A DNA stretch of 64,000 nt from Streptomyces atratus (GTDB taxonomy: Bacteria > Actinomycetota > Actinomycetes > Streptomycetales > Streptomycetaceae). Under the pieces are notes generated by a model. That model made no database searches and had not been told where the DNA came from. It was given only the letters and a program-made list of their open reading frames with translations. The position numbers were made by a program, and so were the translations under genes. This document shows positions 26,577 to 33,895 of this stretch, piece after piece; position 1 is the stretch's first letter, and every line of letters begins with the position of its first letter. The DNA is taken from assembly GCF_900119365.1 (NCBI RefSeq), contig NZ_FPJO01000018.1, positions 62,001 to 126,000 of the forward strand. The letters are read 5' to 3'.

Positions 26577-27717
26577 TATCGCCGAGGAGCTGAACCGGTG
26601 GTTCGAGGAGGGCCGGGACTTCGCCGTCGCCACCGTCGTGGCCGTCAGCGGCAGCGCGCCGCGCGGTCCCGGCGCCGCCCTGGCCGTCGACGGTGACGGC
26701 ACCGCCATCGGTTCCGTCTCCGGCGGTTGTGTGGAAGGCGCGGTGTACGACCTGTGCGTCCAGGCACTCCAGGACGGGCGGACGGTACGCGAGCGGTTCG
26801 GATACGACGACGAGGACGCCTTCGCGGTGGGGCTCACCTGCGGCGGTGTCATCGAGGTCCTGGTCACACCGGTGCGTGCGGACGCGCCGGTGTTCCGGGC
26901 CGGGGTGTCGGCCGCGCACCGGGGGCAGCCGACGGCCCTGGCGCGGGTGGCCCGGGGCCCGGTGGAACTGCTCGGCAGGGCCCTGCTCGTGCACCCCGAC
27001 GGCTCGTACGAGGGCAGCCTCGACGGCCGTCCGGAGCTGGCCCGGACGGCGGCGGCGGAGGCCCGCGCGATGCTGGACACCGGCCGCACCGGCACCGTCG
27101 AGATCGCTGAGGACGGGTCGCGCTGTCCGGGCGGCGTGACGCTGTTCGTGGAGTCGAGGGTGCCGCCGCCCCGGATGATCGTCTTCGGTGCCGTGGATTT
27201 CGCGACGGCGCTCGTACGGGCGGGCAAGTTCCTCGGTTACCACGTGACCGTGTGTGACGCCCGGCCGGTCTTCGCTACGCGCGCCCGTTTCGTCGAGGCG
27301 GACGAGCTCGTGGTCGACTGGCCGCACCGCTACCTCCGGCGCACCGCGACCGACGGACGAACCGTCCTGTGCGTGCTCACCCATGACGCCAAGTTCGACG
27401 TTCCGCTCCTGGAGACGGCCCTGCGGCTGCCGGTCGCTTTCGTCGGCGCGATGGGCTCGCGCCGCACCCACGAGGACCGCAATCGTCGCCTTCGCGAAGT
27501 CGGCCTCACCAACCGTGAGTTGGCGCGCCTGCACTCCCCGATCGGCCTCGACCTCGGCGCCCGTACCCCCGAAGAGACCGCCCTGTCCATCGCGGCGGAG
27601 ATCGTCGCGGCGCGCCGGGGCGGTACGGGTGTACCGCTGACCGGATCGGGTACGCCCATCCACCATGACGTGGGCGGGCGGGATACGGGCGAGCACCACT
27701 CCCGTACAGCGGCATGA
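26569..27717 (+). CDS. XdhC/CoxF-family molybdenum cofactor maturation protein
   Basis: 382 aa. The N-terminal XdhC/CoxI domain (AVATVVAVSGSAPRGPGAAL and SVSGGCVEGAVYD) is followed by a Rossmann-type C-terminal domain (MIVFGAVDFATALVRAGKFL near residue 205) and ends with GLDLGARTPEETALSIAAEI. Members bind the cofactor, help sulfurate it and insert it into the catalytic subunit, the job PaoD does in E. coli. GTG 26569 lies inside the end of the catalytic-subunit gene, so the two are coupled. Last gene of the operon. Confidence 0.9.
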   Translation: MLDIAEELNRWFEEGRDFAVATVVAVSGSAPRGPGAALAVDGDGTAIGSVSGGCVEGAVYDLCVQALQDGRTVRERFGYDDEDAFAVGLTCGGVIEVLVTPVRADAPVFRAGVSAAHRGQPTALARVARGPVELLGRALLVHPDGSYEGSLDGRPELARTAAAEARAMLDTGRTGTVEIAEDGSRCPGGVTLFVESRVPPPRMIVFGAVDFATALVRAGKFLGYHVTVCDARPVFATRARFVEADELVVDWPHRYLRRTATDGRTVLCVLTHDAKFDVPLLETALRLPVAFVGAMGSRRTHEDRNRRLREVGLTNRELARLHSPIGLDLGARTPEETALSIAAEIVAARRGGTGVPLTGSGTPIHHDVGGRDTGEHHSRTAA

Positions 27718-28004
27718 TCTGGCGAGGCCGGGCGGGCCGAGAGGTAGGGGCTGGGGCTCGACGGATGCGGGGCCGGCAGAGCCTCCAGAATCACGGCCAC
27801 GTACGCGCCCGCAACGGTGGAGCGCCAGGTCCAGGACGAACGCGCATTGGCCTCGATGAGCAGTGCGGAGAAGGTGAGCGCGTTCACCTGCGAGATCCAG
27901 GCTGCGGGTCAGGCTCCACGTAGCAGGTGAGGCTGGTGTCCCTTGTCCGCCTGGTCTCCTATCCTGGACGTCATCTCGTGCCCGCCCGCGGCCGAGCAGG
28001 CGCT

Positions 28005-28038
28005 CCGTGTCCCCACCCGTCGGTAGGTGGGGACACGG
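28005..28038 (-). terminator. Hairpin terminator downstream of the secreted-protein gene
   Basis: CCGTGTCCCCACC (28005-28017) and GGTGGGGACACGG (28026-28038) form a perfect 13-bp stem with an 8-base loop, 58 bp past the stop codon of the 28096-28554 gene. No T-run, as is usual in Streptomyces. It may also end transcription from the operon on the other strand. The stretch 27718-28004 has no gene that could be supported. Confidence 0.72.
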
Positions 28039-28095
28039 TCCGACCACGCCGCCGTCAAGGCCCGGTGCTTCGGTCAGGGTCCAGAGGCTGCCGGA

Positions 28096-28554
28096 TCAGA
28101 ACACGAACGGTCCGGGCGACTGAGCGGAGGTCGCGTTGCAGGTTGCGGTGATGCCGAAGACCACAACCTTGAGGGACTTGGCCACCAGGCTGTCCCCCGA
28201 GGCGACGGTCCCCTTGAGCGGCCCCGTCGAAACAGGGCTTCCGGCGGGGATGGCGGGGTTGGAGTTGCCGGTGAAAGTCACCGTACCCGTACCCTTGTTG
28301 GTGAGCGTGAGTGTCGACTTGACCGAGTTGGCCCCGACGCTGATCGGTGCCGTGATGGCGGACGTCGAGACGTTGATGACGGCGCTCGTGCCGCTCTGGG
28401 TGGCGGTGAGGGTCGCGCTGCCCGAGCCGTAGGCTCCGCAGTCGAAGGAAATGGTGGCGGTGGTGGGGGTGACCGCCTCGGCCGTAGGTGCGAGCGCGAG
28501 TGCGCCCGCGGCAAGGGCGGAGCAGATGGCGAGTCGCCGTGTGCCATACCTCAT
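28096..28554 (-). CDS. Small secreted protein, unknown function
   Basis: 152 aa. A clear Sec signal peptide (MRYGTRRLAICSALAAGALA, cleavage after PTAEA near residue 27) is followed by a Thr/Ser/Gly-rich beta-sandwich-like mature part: repeated hydrophobic strands such as GSGSATLTATQSGTSAVINV and TLTLTNKGTGTVTFTG, with two cysteines (residues 39 and 143) that could form one disulfide. No catalytic motif. It is released or cell-wall associated. It has its own hairpin terminator downstream and is probably a single-gene unit. Confidence 0.75.
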   Translation of the reverse strand: MRYGTRRLAICSALAAGALALAPTAEAVTPTTATISFDCGAYGSGSATLTATQSGTSAVINVSTSAITAPISVGANSVKSTLTLTNKGTGTVTFTGNSNPAIPAGSPVSTGPLKGTVASGDSLVAKSLKVVVFGITATCNATSAQSPGPFVF

Positions 28555-28787
28555 GGTGATTGCCCTTCATGTGGGGGGACTGCCGGCGCACTGGATTCGA
28601 CGTGCGCGCCGGAACACAGCATTTCCCTGACGAACCGTCAGGGGCGGCTGCCTACCCCATTGAGGCACGACCCCCTTGAAGCAACAAGGCACATCACCAT
28701 GATTCTTGACATGCCTCGACCAATTTTGGTCACACCCCTGACCGCCCGGGCCCGGTACCCGAGCGCCGGGCTTCCCTGGCCGTTCCG

Positions 28788-29813
28788 TCAGGAGGGCAGC
28801 TTCAGGTCCGTGCAGCCATGACGCTGCGCCGCCCGTTCGGCGAAGGCGCTCAGAGCGGTGCGGAGGTAGCCTCGCGGCGGGGCCGCGTACTCGGTGTCGT
28901 TGACCGTGAACAGGGCGCGCGGTCCCGCACCGCATGCGGCGCTCGCCCAGGCGCTGTGGCGGTCGGCGCCCGCGTCGCCGTGGTAGCTGCCCGGGTCGTC
29001 GTCGGCGGTGCGCAGGCGCTGCGCGTACGGGCCGAACGCGGTGCCGAACCAGTAGAGTTCCTCGTCCCGCGCCTTGGTCTCACCGAGTGCGCAGGTCTCC
29101 ATGAGAGCGGTGCCGGGGGCTGTCGTCTCGCGGTGCCAGTCGACGGAGTCGTCCCCCGGGACGGGAACCCCCGCGCAGGTGCCCGTGGCATTGCCGGGCG
29201 TCGGGCTGTCGGCCGGCATGGGGATGGGCGGCACACCGGTGCCGTGCGGGGCGTCGCACGACCATCGATCGGCGGCCCGTTCGGCGGTGGCCGTGGCCAG
29301 CCGGGCGATCTGCCGGGTCTCCGTGCTGTTCTCGTGCGACTCGTCGGCACGCACGGCCACCACGAGGGAGGCGGGCCTGTTGGTGCAGTTGAGCACGACG
29401 CCGGTGTCACGGAAATCGGTGTAGCCCTGCCAGTCACCGCCGACGGCGACGGGCAGGTGATCGGAGTCCCCGTTGCGCAGCATCGAGAGCGGGTCGCCGA
29501 AGAGACTGCGGTTACGGACGGCCTCGTGCGGAATCAGGGCGATCAGCAGCCTCGTGTCCGCCACCCCGCACTCGTCCCAGCGGTCGTCGTCCGCACCGCC
29601 CGTACGGTCCCCCGGCAGTCCGGGGTCGATGGAGTACGAGGTCAGGGCGGCGGACTCGGCTACCGGCAGCAGCCCCTCGCAGTACGTGGCGAGCCGGTCC
29701 TCGTACCTCCACCGCTTGCCGGTGTCGCTCATCCGGTACCAGCCGTAGCCGACCGCGAGCACCAGGACCAGTGGCACCACGGCGTACAGCGCAATCCTGC
29801 GCATCCTTTTCAT
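28788..29813 (-). CDS. Membrane-anchored hypothetical protein
   Basis: 341 aa. An N-terminal helix (RIALYAVVPLVLVLAVGYGW, residues 5-24) anchors a large extracytoplasmic domain with eight or more cysteines in segments like RLATYCEGLLPVAE, DRWSCDAPHGTG and MAETCALG-type motifs, and the C-terminus ERAAQRHGCTDLKLPS. This pattern recurs in Streptomyces hypothetical exported proteins with internal sequence duplication, but function is unknown. ATG 29813 is chosen since GGGGGAGGG lies nine bases upstream; GTG 29846 would overlap that ribosome binding site. Confidence 0.72.
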   Translation of the reverse strand: MKRMRRIALYAVVPLVLVLAVGYGWYRMSDTGKRWRYEDRLATYCEGLLPVAESAALTSYSIDPGLPGDRTGGADDDRWDECGVADTRLLIALIPHEAVRNRSLFGDPLSMLRNGDSDHLPVAVGGDWQGYTDFRDTGVVLNCTNRPASLVVAVRADESHENSTETRQIARLATATAERAADRWSCDAPHGTGVPPIPMPADSPTPGNATGTCAGVPVPGDDSVDWHRETTAPGTALMETCALGETKARDEELYWFGTAFGPYAQRLRTADDDPGSYHGDAGADRHSAWASAACGAGPRALFTVNDTEYAAPPRGYLRTALSAFAERAAQRHGCTDLKLPS

Positions 29814-29975
29814 AGGGCGTTGCCCTCCCCCGTATCGATCTCGCACTCCAGGCTGTCATCCGTGGCCCGGGGTCCGACACCTGCCGGTCCCGAAATGAGA
29901 ACCGCTGCGGGCTTGGAGCAGACCGGATCACACCGCCTGGGCCGGACCCGTCCTCGACAGCGCCACAGTGCGCAG

Positions 29976-30005
29976 GCGGAAGCGGAAGCGGAAGCGGAAG
30001 CGGAA
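29976..30005. repeat. Hexanucleotide tandem repeat (GCGGAA)5
   Basis: Five perfect copies of GCGGAA between the stop of the 30010-30486 gene and the next minus-strand gene. It is non-coding here and could vary in copy number between strains. Confidence 0.85.
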
Positions 30006-30009
30006 GACG

Positions 30010-30486
30010 CTAGGCCGGCCACACGATCTGCCCGTTCGCGACCTTCAGCGCCTCCGGAGTCAAGTCTTCGTGGAATCTCAAGCAGCCGATCGAAACGGCA
30101 TCGTCCGCGAGCAGGTGGGCGTCGTGAACCCGCGCGGCCAGCCAGCCGAGCAACTCGCCGACCTGGTCGAACTCGTCCGGGTGGATCTCCTGCCGGGAGG
30201 TAAGCGACCAGCCCTTCCGCGGCAGGTCCGCACGGTCGGCCAGCGCCGAGCCGAGCACACCGCCCACCCGCCAGGCCGGGCCGCTGCCGCCGAGCAGCGG
30301 GCGAGGTTCGTCCTCGACCACCGGGTCCCCCGACTCGTCCTCCACCACGATCGGGAACCGGGTCACGATGGACAGGCGCTCCGGCTGCGGCCCGATTCCC
30401 AGATGCCAGCGCAGTTCGGCGAGCTCCTGCTCGGAGAGCTCGTCCCGCAGATCGACCGATATCGCCAACTCATATACGTCACTCAC
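30010..30486 (-). CDS. Hypothetical cytoplasmic protein
   Basis: 158 aa, acidic, no signal peptide or membrane segment. The opening VYELAISVDLRDELSEQELA and WHLGIGPQPE, and the ending DLTPEALKVANGQIVWPA, are typical of a small Streptomyces family of unknown function. GTG 30486 is chosen as the first codon of the conserved block (GTGAGTGACGTATATG). The next gene on the same strand upstream is the SUMF1-domain gene, 124 bp away. Confidence 0.65.
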   Translation of the reverse strand: MSDVYELAISVDLRDELSEQELAELRWHLGIGPQPERLSIVTRFPIVVEDESGDPVVEDEPRPLLGGSGPAWRVGGVLGSALADRADLPRKGWSLTSRQEIHPDEFDQVGELLGWLAARVHDAHLLADDAVSIGCLRFHEDLTPEALKVANGQIVWPA

Positions 30487-30610
30487 GCCACGCACCCTAC
30501 CGAGGGGGTCCGACATGCCGCTCCGGATGCGGGACAGCCCGGTGTGCCCACTCCCAACCCTGGTCAATGGCCTCGGCGAGCAGTGCCTGAAGCCCCCTTC
30601 GCTCACCGGT

Positions 30611-31303
30611 TCACAGCGTTCGTGCGAGTCGGAATCCCAGGTCGTCGATGCGGAAGGTGGGGTGGCTCTTGCGGCGGCACCGCGCCCGGCAGCCTCGGGG
30701 GCGGTCGAAGCCACCGCCACCACGGAATACGCGGTACGGGCCGTAGACCTCGGGGTCGTAGAGGTCCCAGCACCACTCCCACACATTGCCGATCATGTCG
30801 TGAAGACCCCATGCGTTGGGCTTCCTGGTCGCGACGTCGTGGACCTCACCGCCGGAGTTCCCGCGGTGCCAGGCGATCTCGTCCAGGTCCCCGTAGCGGT
30901 CGCCGGAGGTTCCGGCTCGGCATGCGTACTCCCACTCCGCCTCGGACGGGAGCCGATAGCCGTCTGCCTGCCAGTCGCAGAGGACGTGCAGCCCGTCGGG
31001 GTCGTCGCCCGTCGAATAGCAGGGCCGGAGTCCCCTCGCCTGCGACAGCAGGTTGCAGAACCGGACAGCCTCGTTCCAGGAAATCTCGGTCACCGGTGTA
31101 CGCGGACCGGCCGAACTCTCGGGTACCTCGCCCCGCACCGCGTGGTACAGCTCGCGCGTCACGGGATGCGGCGCCAGCCGGAAGGCACCGACCTCCGCCT
31201 TCCATTCCGTCCTCGTGCCCTCGTCGCGCAGGACGATCTCCCCGGCGGGAATGCTCCTCATCCTCTCGGCATCCACCTGGCGAAGTATGGATTCCACGCT
31301 CAT
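30611..31303 (-). CDS. SUMF1/EgtB-type formylglycine-generating-enzyme-domain protein
   Basis: 230 aa covering one FGE-sulfatase domain: IPAGEIVLRDEG at the start, FRLAPHPVTRELYHAV, PVTEISWNEAVRFCNLLS, YRLPSEAEWEYACRAGTSG, NAWGLHDMIGNVWEWCWDLY and GFRLARTL at the end. Near the C-terminus cysteines are in GCRARC, not the Cys-x4-Cys redox pair of true formylglycine-generating enzymes, so a sulfatase-activating role is doubtful; many such domains have other or unknown roles. ATG 31303 is preferred, with GAGGAG nine bases upstream. No signal peptide. Confidence 0.82.
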   Translation of the reverse strand: MSVESILRQVDAERMRSIPAGEIVLRDEGTRTEWKAEVGAFRLAPHPVTRELYHAVRGEVPESSAGPRTPVTEISWNEAVRFCNLLSQARGLRPCYSTGDDPDGLHVLCDWQADGYRLPSEAEWEYACRAGTSGDRYGDLDEIAWHRGNSGGEVHDVATRKPNAWGLHDMIGNVWEWCWDLYDPEVYGPYRVFRGGGGFDRPRGCRARCRRKSHPTFRIDDLGFRLARTL

Positions 31304-31430
31304 CGTCACAACTCCTCATGTGCTCCGGCACATCGAGCCGGTGCGCCGGACCGGCAGCCTCGCGGGGTAGTGCTTCGCGCTGCCGTCCCCTGATCAAGTG
31401 ACTGTACAGACAAGTGCGATCGTGGCCGGG

Positions 31431-31640
31431 TCAGTCACTGCCGCCGGATTTGGTGGTCCAGAGCGGATCGATGTCGCCGAGCCAGGCGTCTTGCTCGTCC
31501 GCCAACGGCTGTTCCAGAGGAAGCGGAAGGAAGCGGCAGGCGAAGCCGAGGCCGGCGTCGTCGCCGTCTCCTCGGACCTGGTGCTCCCACGCATCAGGAG
31601 CGTCGGCCGGCGCGCGGAGGAAGAAGAAGGTGGTCCTGCG
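31431..31640 (-). pseudogene. NUDIX hydrolase C-terminal remnant
   Basis: A minus-strand frame encodes TTFFFLRAPADAPDAWEHQV, GLGFACRFLPLPLEQPLADE and QDAWLGDIDP, then TGA at 31431-31433. This is the C-terminal part of a NUDIX protein type common in Streptomyces; the NUDIX box with its glutamates is missing. Its broken end points toward the intact NUDIX gene that starts at 31688 on the other strand. Confidence 0.55.
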
Positions 31641-31687
31641 CGGCGCGGGGAGCGGTTTCCTGGGACGATCCCGCGGCCGCTGATCCG

Positions 31688-32131
31688 GTGCGGGTACGGG
31701 CCGGCGCGGTGGTGATTCGTGACGAGCGGATACTGCTCATCGGCTTCGAGGAACACGGGCAGCCGTTCTACGAGATCCCCGGCGGCGGGGTCGAGGACGG
31801 AGAGACGCTGCACGCCGCGGTGATCCGTGAGCTGCGGGAGGAGTCCGGCCTGAGCGGCGAGGTGGTCGGGGAAGTGGCCCGCGTCTGGAAGGACGGTCGC
31901 CGTGAGCACTACTTCCTTCTGCATGCCGAAGGCGCCATCGGTGCCCGTGCGGAGCTCGACAATCACGGCGGGACGCCCACCTGGATTCCGGTCGCCCGGC
32001 TGCCCACCACCCCGGTGTGGCCGCGGCGGCTGGCCTGGCGCATCGCTCACTGGCACGCGACAGGCTGGCCGGCCCGGCCGGCCGAACTCGCCGACAGCAT
32101 CAACGATCTGCAGGCCCCATGCACTTGGTGA
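31688..32131 (+). CDS. NUDIX hydrolase
   Basis: 147 aa. The NUDIX box is complete: GGGVEDGETLHAAVIRELRE followed by ESGL, matching Gly-x5-Glu-x7-Arg-Glu-hydrophobic-x-Glu-Glu-x-Gly (residues 37-59). It hydrolyses a nucleoside diphosphate linked to another group; the substrate cannot be told from sequence. GTG 31688 begins the first beta strand (VRAGAVVIRDERILLIGF). Convergent with the protease gene; a hairpin between the two genes likely ends both transcripts. Confidence 0.85.
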   Translation: MRVRAGAVVIRDERILLIGFEEHGQPFYEIPGGGVEDGETLHAAVIRELREESGLSGEVVGEVARVWKDGRREHYFLLHAEGAIGARAELDNHGGTPTWIPVARLPTTPVWPRRLAWRIAHWHATGWPARPAELADSINDLQAPCTW

Positions 32132-32160
32132 GGCGCACGGCGCCCGCGTCCCACGAGGAA

Positions 32161-32204
32161 GGCCCGCCGCGCCCGAGCGATGGAGCTCGGGTCGCGGCAG
32201 GCCC
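32161..32204. terminator. Hairpin between convergent NUDIX and protease genes
   Basis: CCGCGCCCGAGC (32167-32178) pairs with GCTCGGGTCGCGG (32185-32197) with one bulged base and a 6-base loop, with further GGCC pairing at the base. It is placed between two convergent genes and probably acts in both directions. Confidence 0.6.
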
Positions 32205-32257
32205 CGTGTGCGCAGAAGGCATCGGACGGCCCGGGTCCGGCCAGGCCCTGCGTCCCG

Positions 32258-33427
32258 TCAGGCTGTGTGCAGGGTCAGCCCGTACCGGTTCAGGATCTCG
32301 TTGATCGGCTGGTGCCACGTCTCCCCGCCGCTGGTGCAGTTGCCCCAGCCGCCCGAGGTGACCCCCTGGGCCTGGTCCCCGCTGAGGAACGAACCTCCCG
32401 AGTCTCCCGGCTCGGCGCAGACGCTCGTCTTGGTCATCTGATAGACGGCACCCTGGCTGTAGTTCACGGTCTCGTTGGTGGCCAGCACATTGCCGCAGTG
32501 CCAGTGGCTGGTGGAGCCGGAGCGGCATATCGAGGCGCCGATGGGAGCCACCGCGGAGCCCCGGACCAGCTGGTCGGAGACGGTGCCCCAGCCGAGTACC
32601 ACGGGGACGGTCCACCAGCCGTTGCCCACGCTGACCCACGCGTAGTCGTCACCGGGGAAGGACGACCCCTGGAAGTTGCCGAGGGCAGAGCGGTCCCATC
32701 CGCTGACCGCTGCGCCGGCCTGTCCGCAATGCCCTGCCGTGACGAAGCCGCCGTGCACGGAGAAGCCGATGGAGCATCGGACGTTGCCCGTGTAGTAGGG
32801 ATCGCCGCCCACTGTTCCGGCGGCGAAGGTCCTGGGCGCCTCGGGTGTCCGGTTCACCAGTACGGGGCCGGTCTTGCGGGCCCGTTCGACGAACTCCTGG
32901 ACATCGTTGTCACCCTCTGCCGAGGCGACCACATCGACGACGACCCGGTTGGCCTTCGGGTCGACGTGCCAGCCGCCGACGCCCTCCGGCGCGGCCATCC
33001 TGTCGATCCGCGTCTTGGCCGCGTCGAGCTGCCGCGCACTGTGCCGCACCAATTGAGCGGATGCGCCGGACGCTCGCACGGCGCCCGACTTCCGCTTGTC
33101 GGTGAGGGCCACGGTGAGCCTGCCCGTGGCCGGATCGAACCAGGAGCCGGCGTAGGACGATCCGGCGGCCCGTCGCGCCTTGCCCTGTACGGCGATTGCC
33201 GTCTTCTCCGCGGCCAGCCGCGCCCTGGCCCCACTCTCCGTCAGGCCGAGGTCTCTCTGCATGGCTGAGAGCAGCCCTGCGGACGCCGGTGCTGCATCGG
33301 TCGCGGGACGGGGTGTCGCGGGAGCCGGGTCCACCGCGGCGGCGGATGCCGGACCGGAGGCGAGACCCACGGTTGCCCAGGCTCCGACAACCAGCACGGC
33401 AGCCAGGCTCGTACGCAGCGCGTTCAT
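32258..33427 (-). CDS. Secreted S1-family serine protease, streptogrisin/alpha-lytic type
   Basis: 389 aa preproprotein. Signal peptide: residues 1-30, AAVLVVGAWATVGLASGPAS. An alpha-lytic-type pro-domain follows to about residue 200 (LLSAMQRDLGLTESGARARL and GGWHVDPKANRVVVDVV). The mature chymotrypsin fold begins around AAGTVGGDPYYTG. Catalytic triad: His in FVTAGHCG, Asp in GDDYAWVSV, Ser in EPGDSGGSFLSG. Six cysteines in the mature part suit three disulfides. It acts outside the cell in protein degradation. ATG 33427 starts the signal peptide. Upstream, a 16-bp palindrome (33502-33517) suggests control by a LacI-type regulator. Confidence 0.92.
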   Translation of the reverse strand: MNALRTSLAAVLVVGAWATVGLASGPASAAAVDPAPATPRPATDAAPASAGLLSAMQRDLGLTESGARARLAAEKTAIAVQGKARRAAGSSYAGSWFDPATGRLTVALTDKRKSGAVRASGASAQLVRHSARQLDAAKTRIDRMAAPEGVGGWHVDPKANRVVVDVVASAEGDNDVQEFVERARKTGPVLVNRTPEAPRTFAAGTVGGDPYYTGNVRCSIGFSVHGGFVTAGHCGQAGAAVSGWDRSALGNFQGSSFPGDDYAWVSVGNGWWTVPVVLGWGTVSDQLVRGSAVAPIGASICRSGSTSHWHCGNVLATNETVNYSQGAVYQMTKTSVCAEPGDSGGSFLSGDQAQGVTSGGWGNCTSGGETWHQPINEILNRYGLTLHTA

Positions 33428-33501
33428 ACATCTCAAGGCAATGGCCCTTCTGTTGTTCCGGCATCGTGGGGAAGGAACAGCAGGCGTCCGAGAGCTCTCA
33501 C

Positions 33502-33517
33502 CTGAGAGCGCTCTCAG
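33502..33517. promoter_or_regulatory. LacI-type palindrome upstream of the protease gene
   Basis: CTGAGAGCGCTCTCAG is a perfect 16-bp palindrome with the central CG and the GAGCGCTC core typical of LacI-family sites in actinomycetes (compare the CebR site, TGGGAGCGCTCCCA). A second palindrome GAGAGCTCTC lies at 33490-33499. It sits 75 bases upstream of the protease start. The rest of 33428-33895 shows no gene; a 14-bp palindrome TGGACC-AG-GGTCCA is at 33788-33801. Confidence 0.58.
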
Positions 33518-33895
33518 AGTGTGCCGCAACGGACTGTAACGCAGCTCGCCTATCAGGTCCATGCCAACGACTGGTTTCCGGCACCCGGGTCGGCGGACAC
33601 GCCCTCTCCGCGACGTCCCCGCACCCGGACCCGCGGCCCTCCACACAGCGCGTACACCTATGCTCGCGTCAGACGATCGCGCGCACCCGAAGCGTTGGCT
33701 TCCACCTCCACCACGGGTCTCGCGAACAGCAGCGCACCCGCCCGCAGGAGTCTCACCGTGACAAATTCCGCCGACGCAACCAGCTCCTGGACCAGGGTCC
33801 ACCAGGGCTCCCCACGAGTTCCCCATGCTCCCCTCGATGAGGAGACACGACGCAGTGCGGAACTTCCGGGCACGTTGCTGCCTGCACCGGAGGGG

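Noticed and set aside
24345..27227. 960-codon minus-strand frame over the molybdenum hydroxylase operon
   Set aside because: Mirror of strong coding sequence on the plus strand; composition is low-complexity Arg/Gly and no motif is seen.
27718..27900. Minus-strand segment VNALTFSALLIEANARSSWT followed by a hydrophobic stretch
   Set aside because: Could be a remnant of a membrane or unknown protein, but no start, no recognisable family and no reliable boundaries; not annotated.
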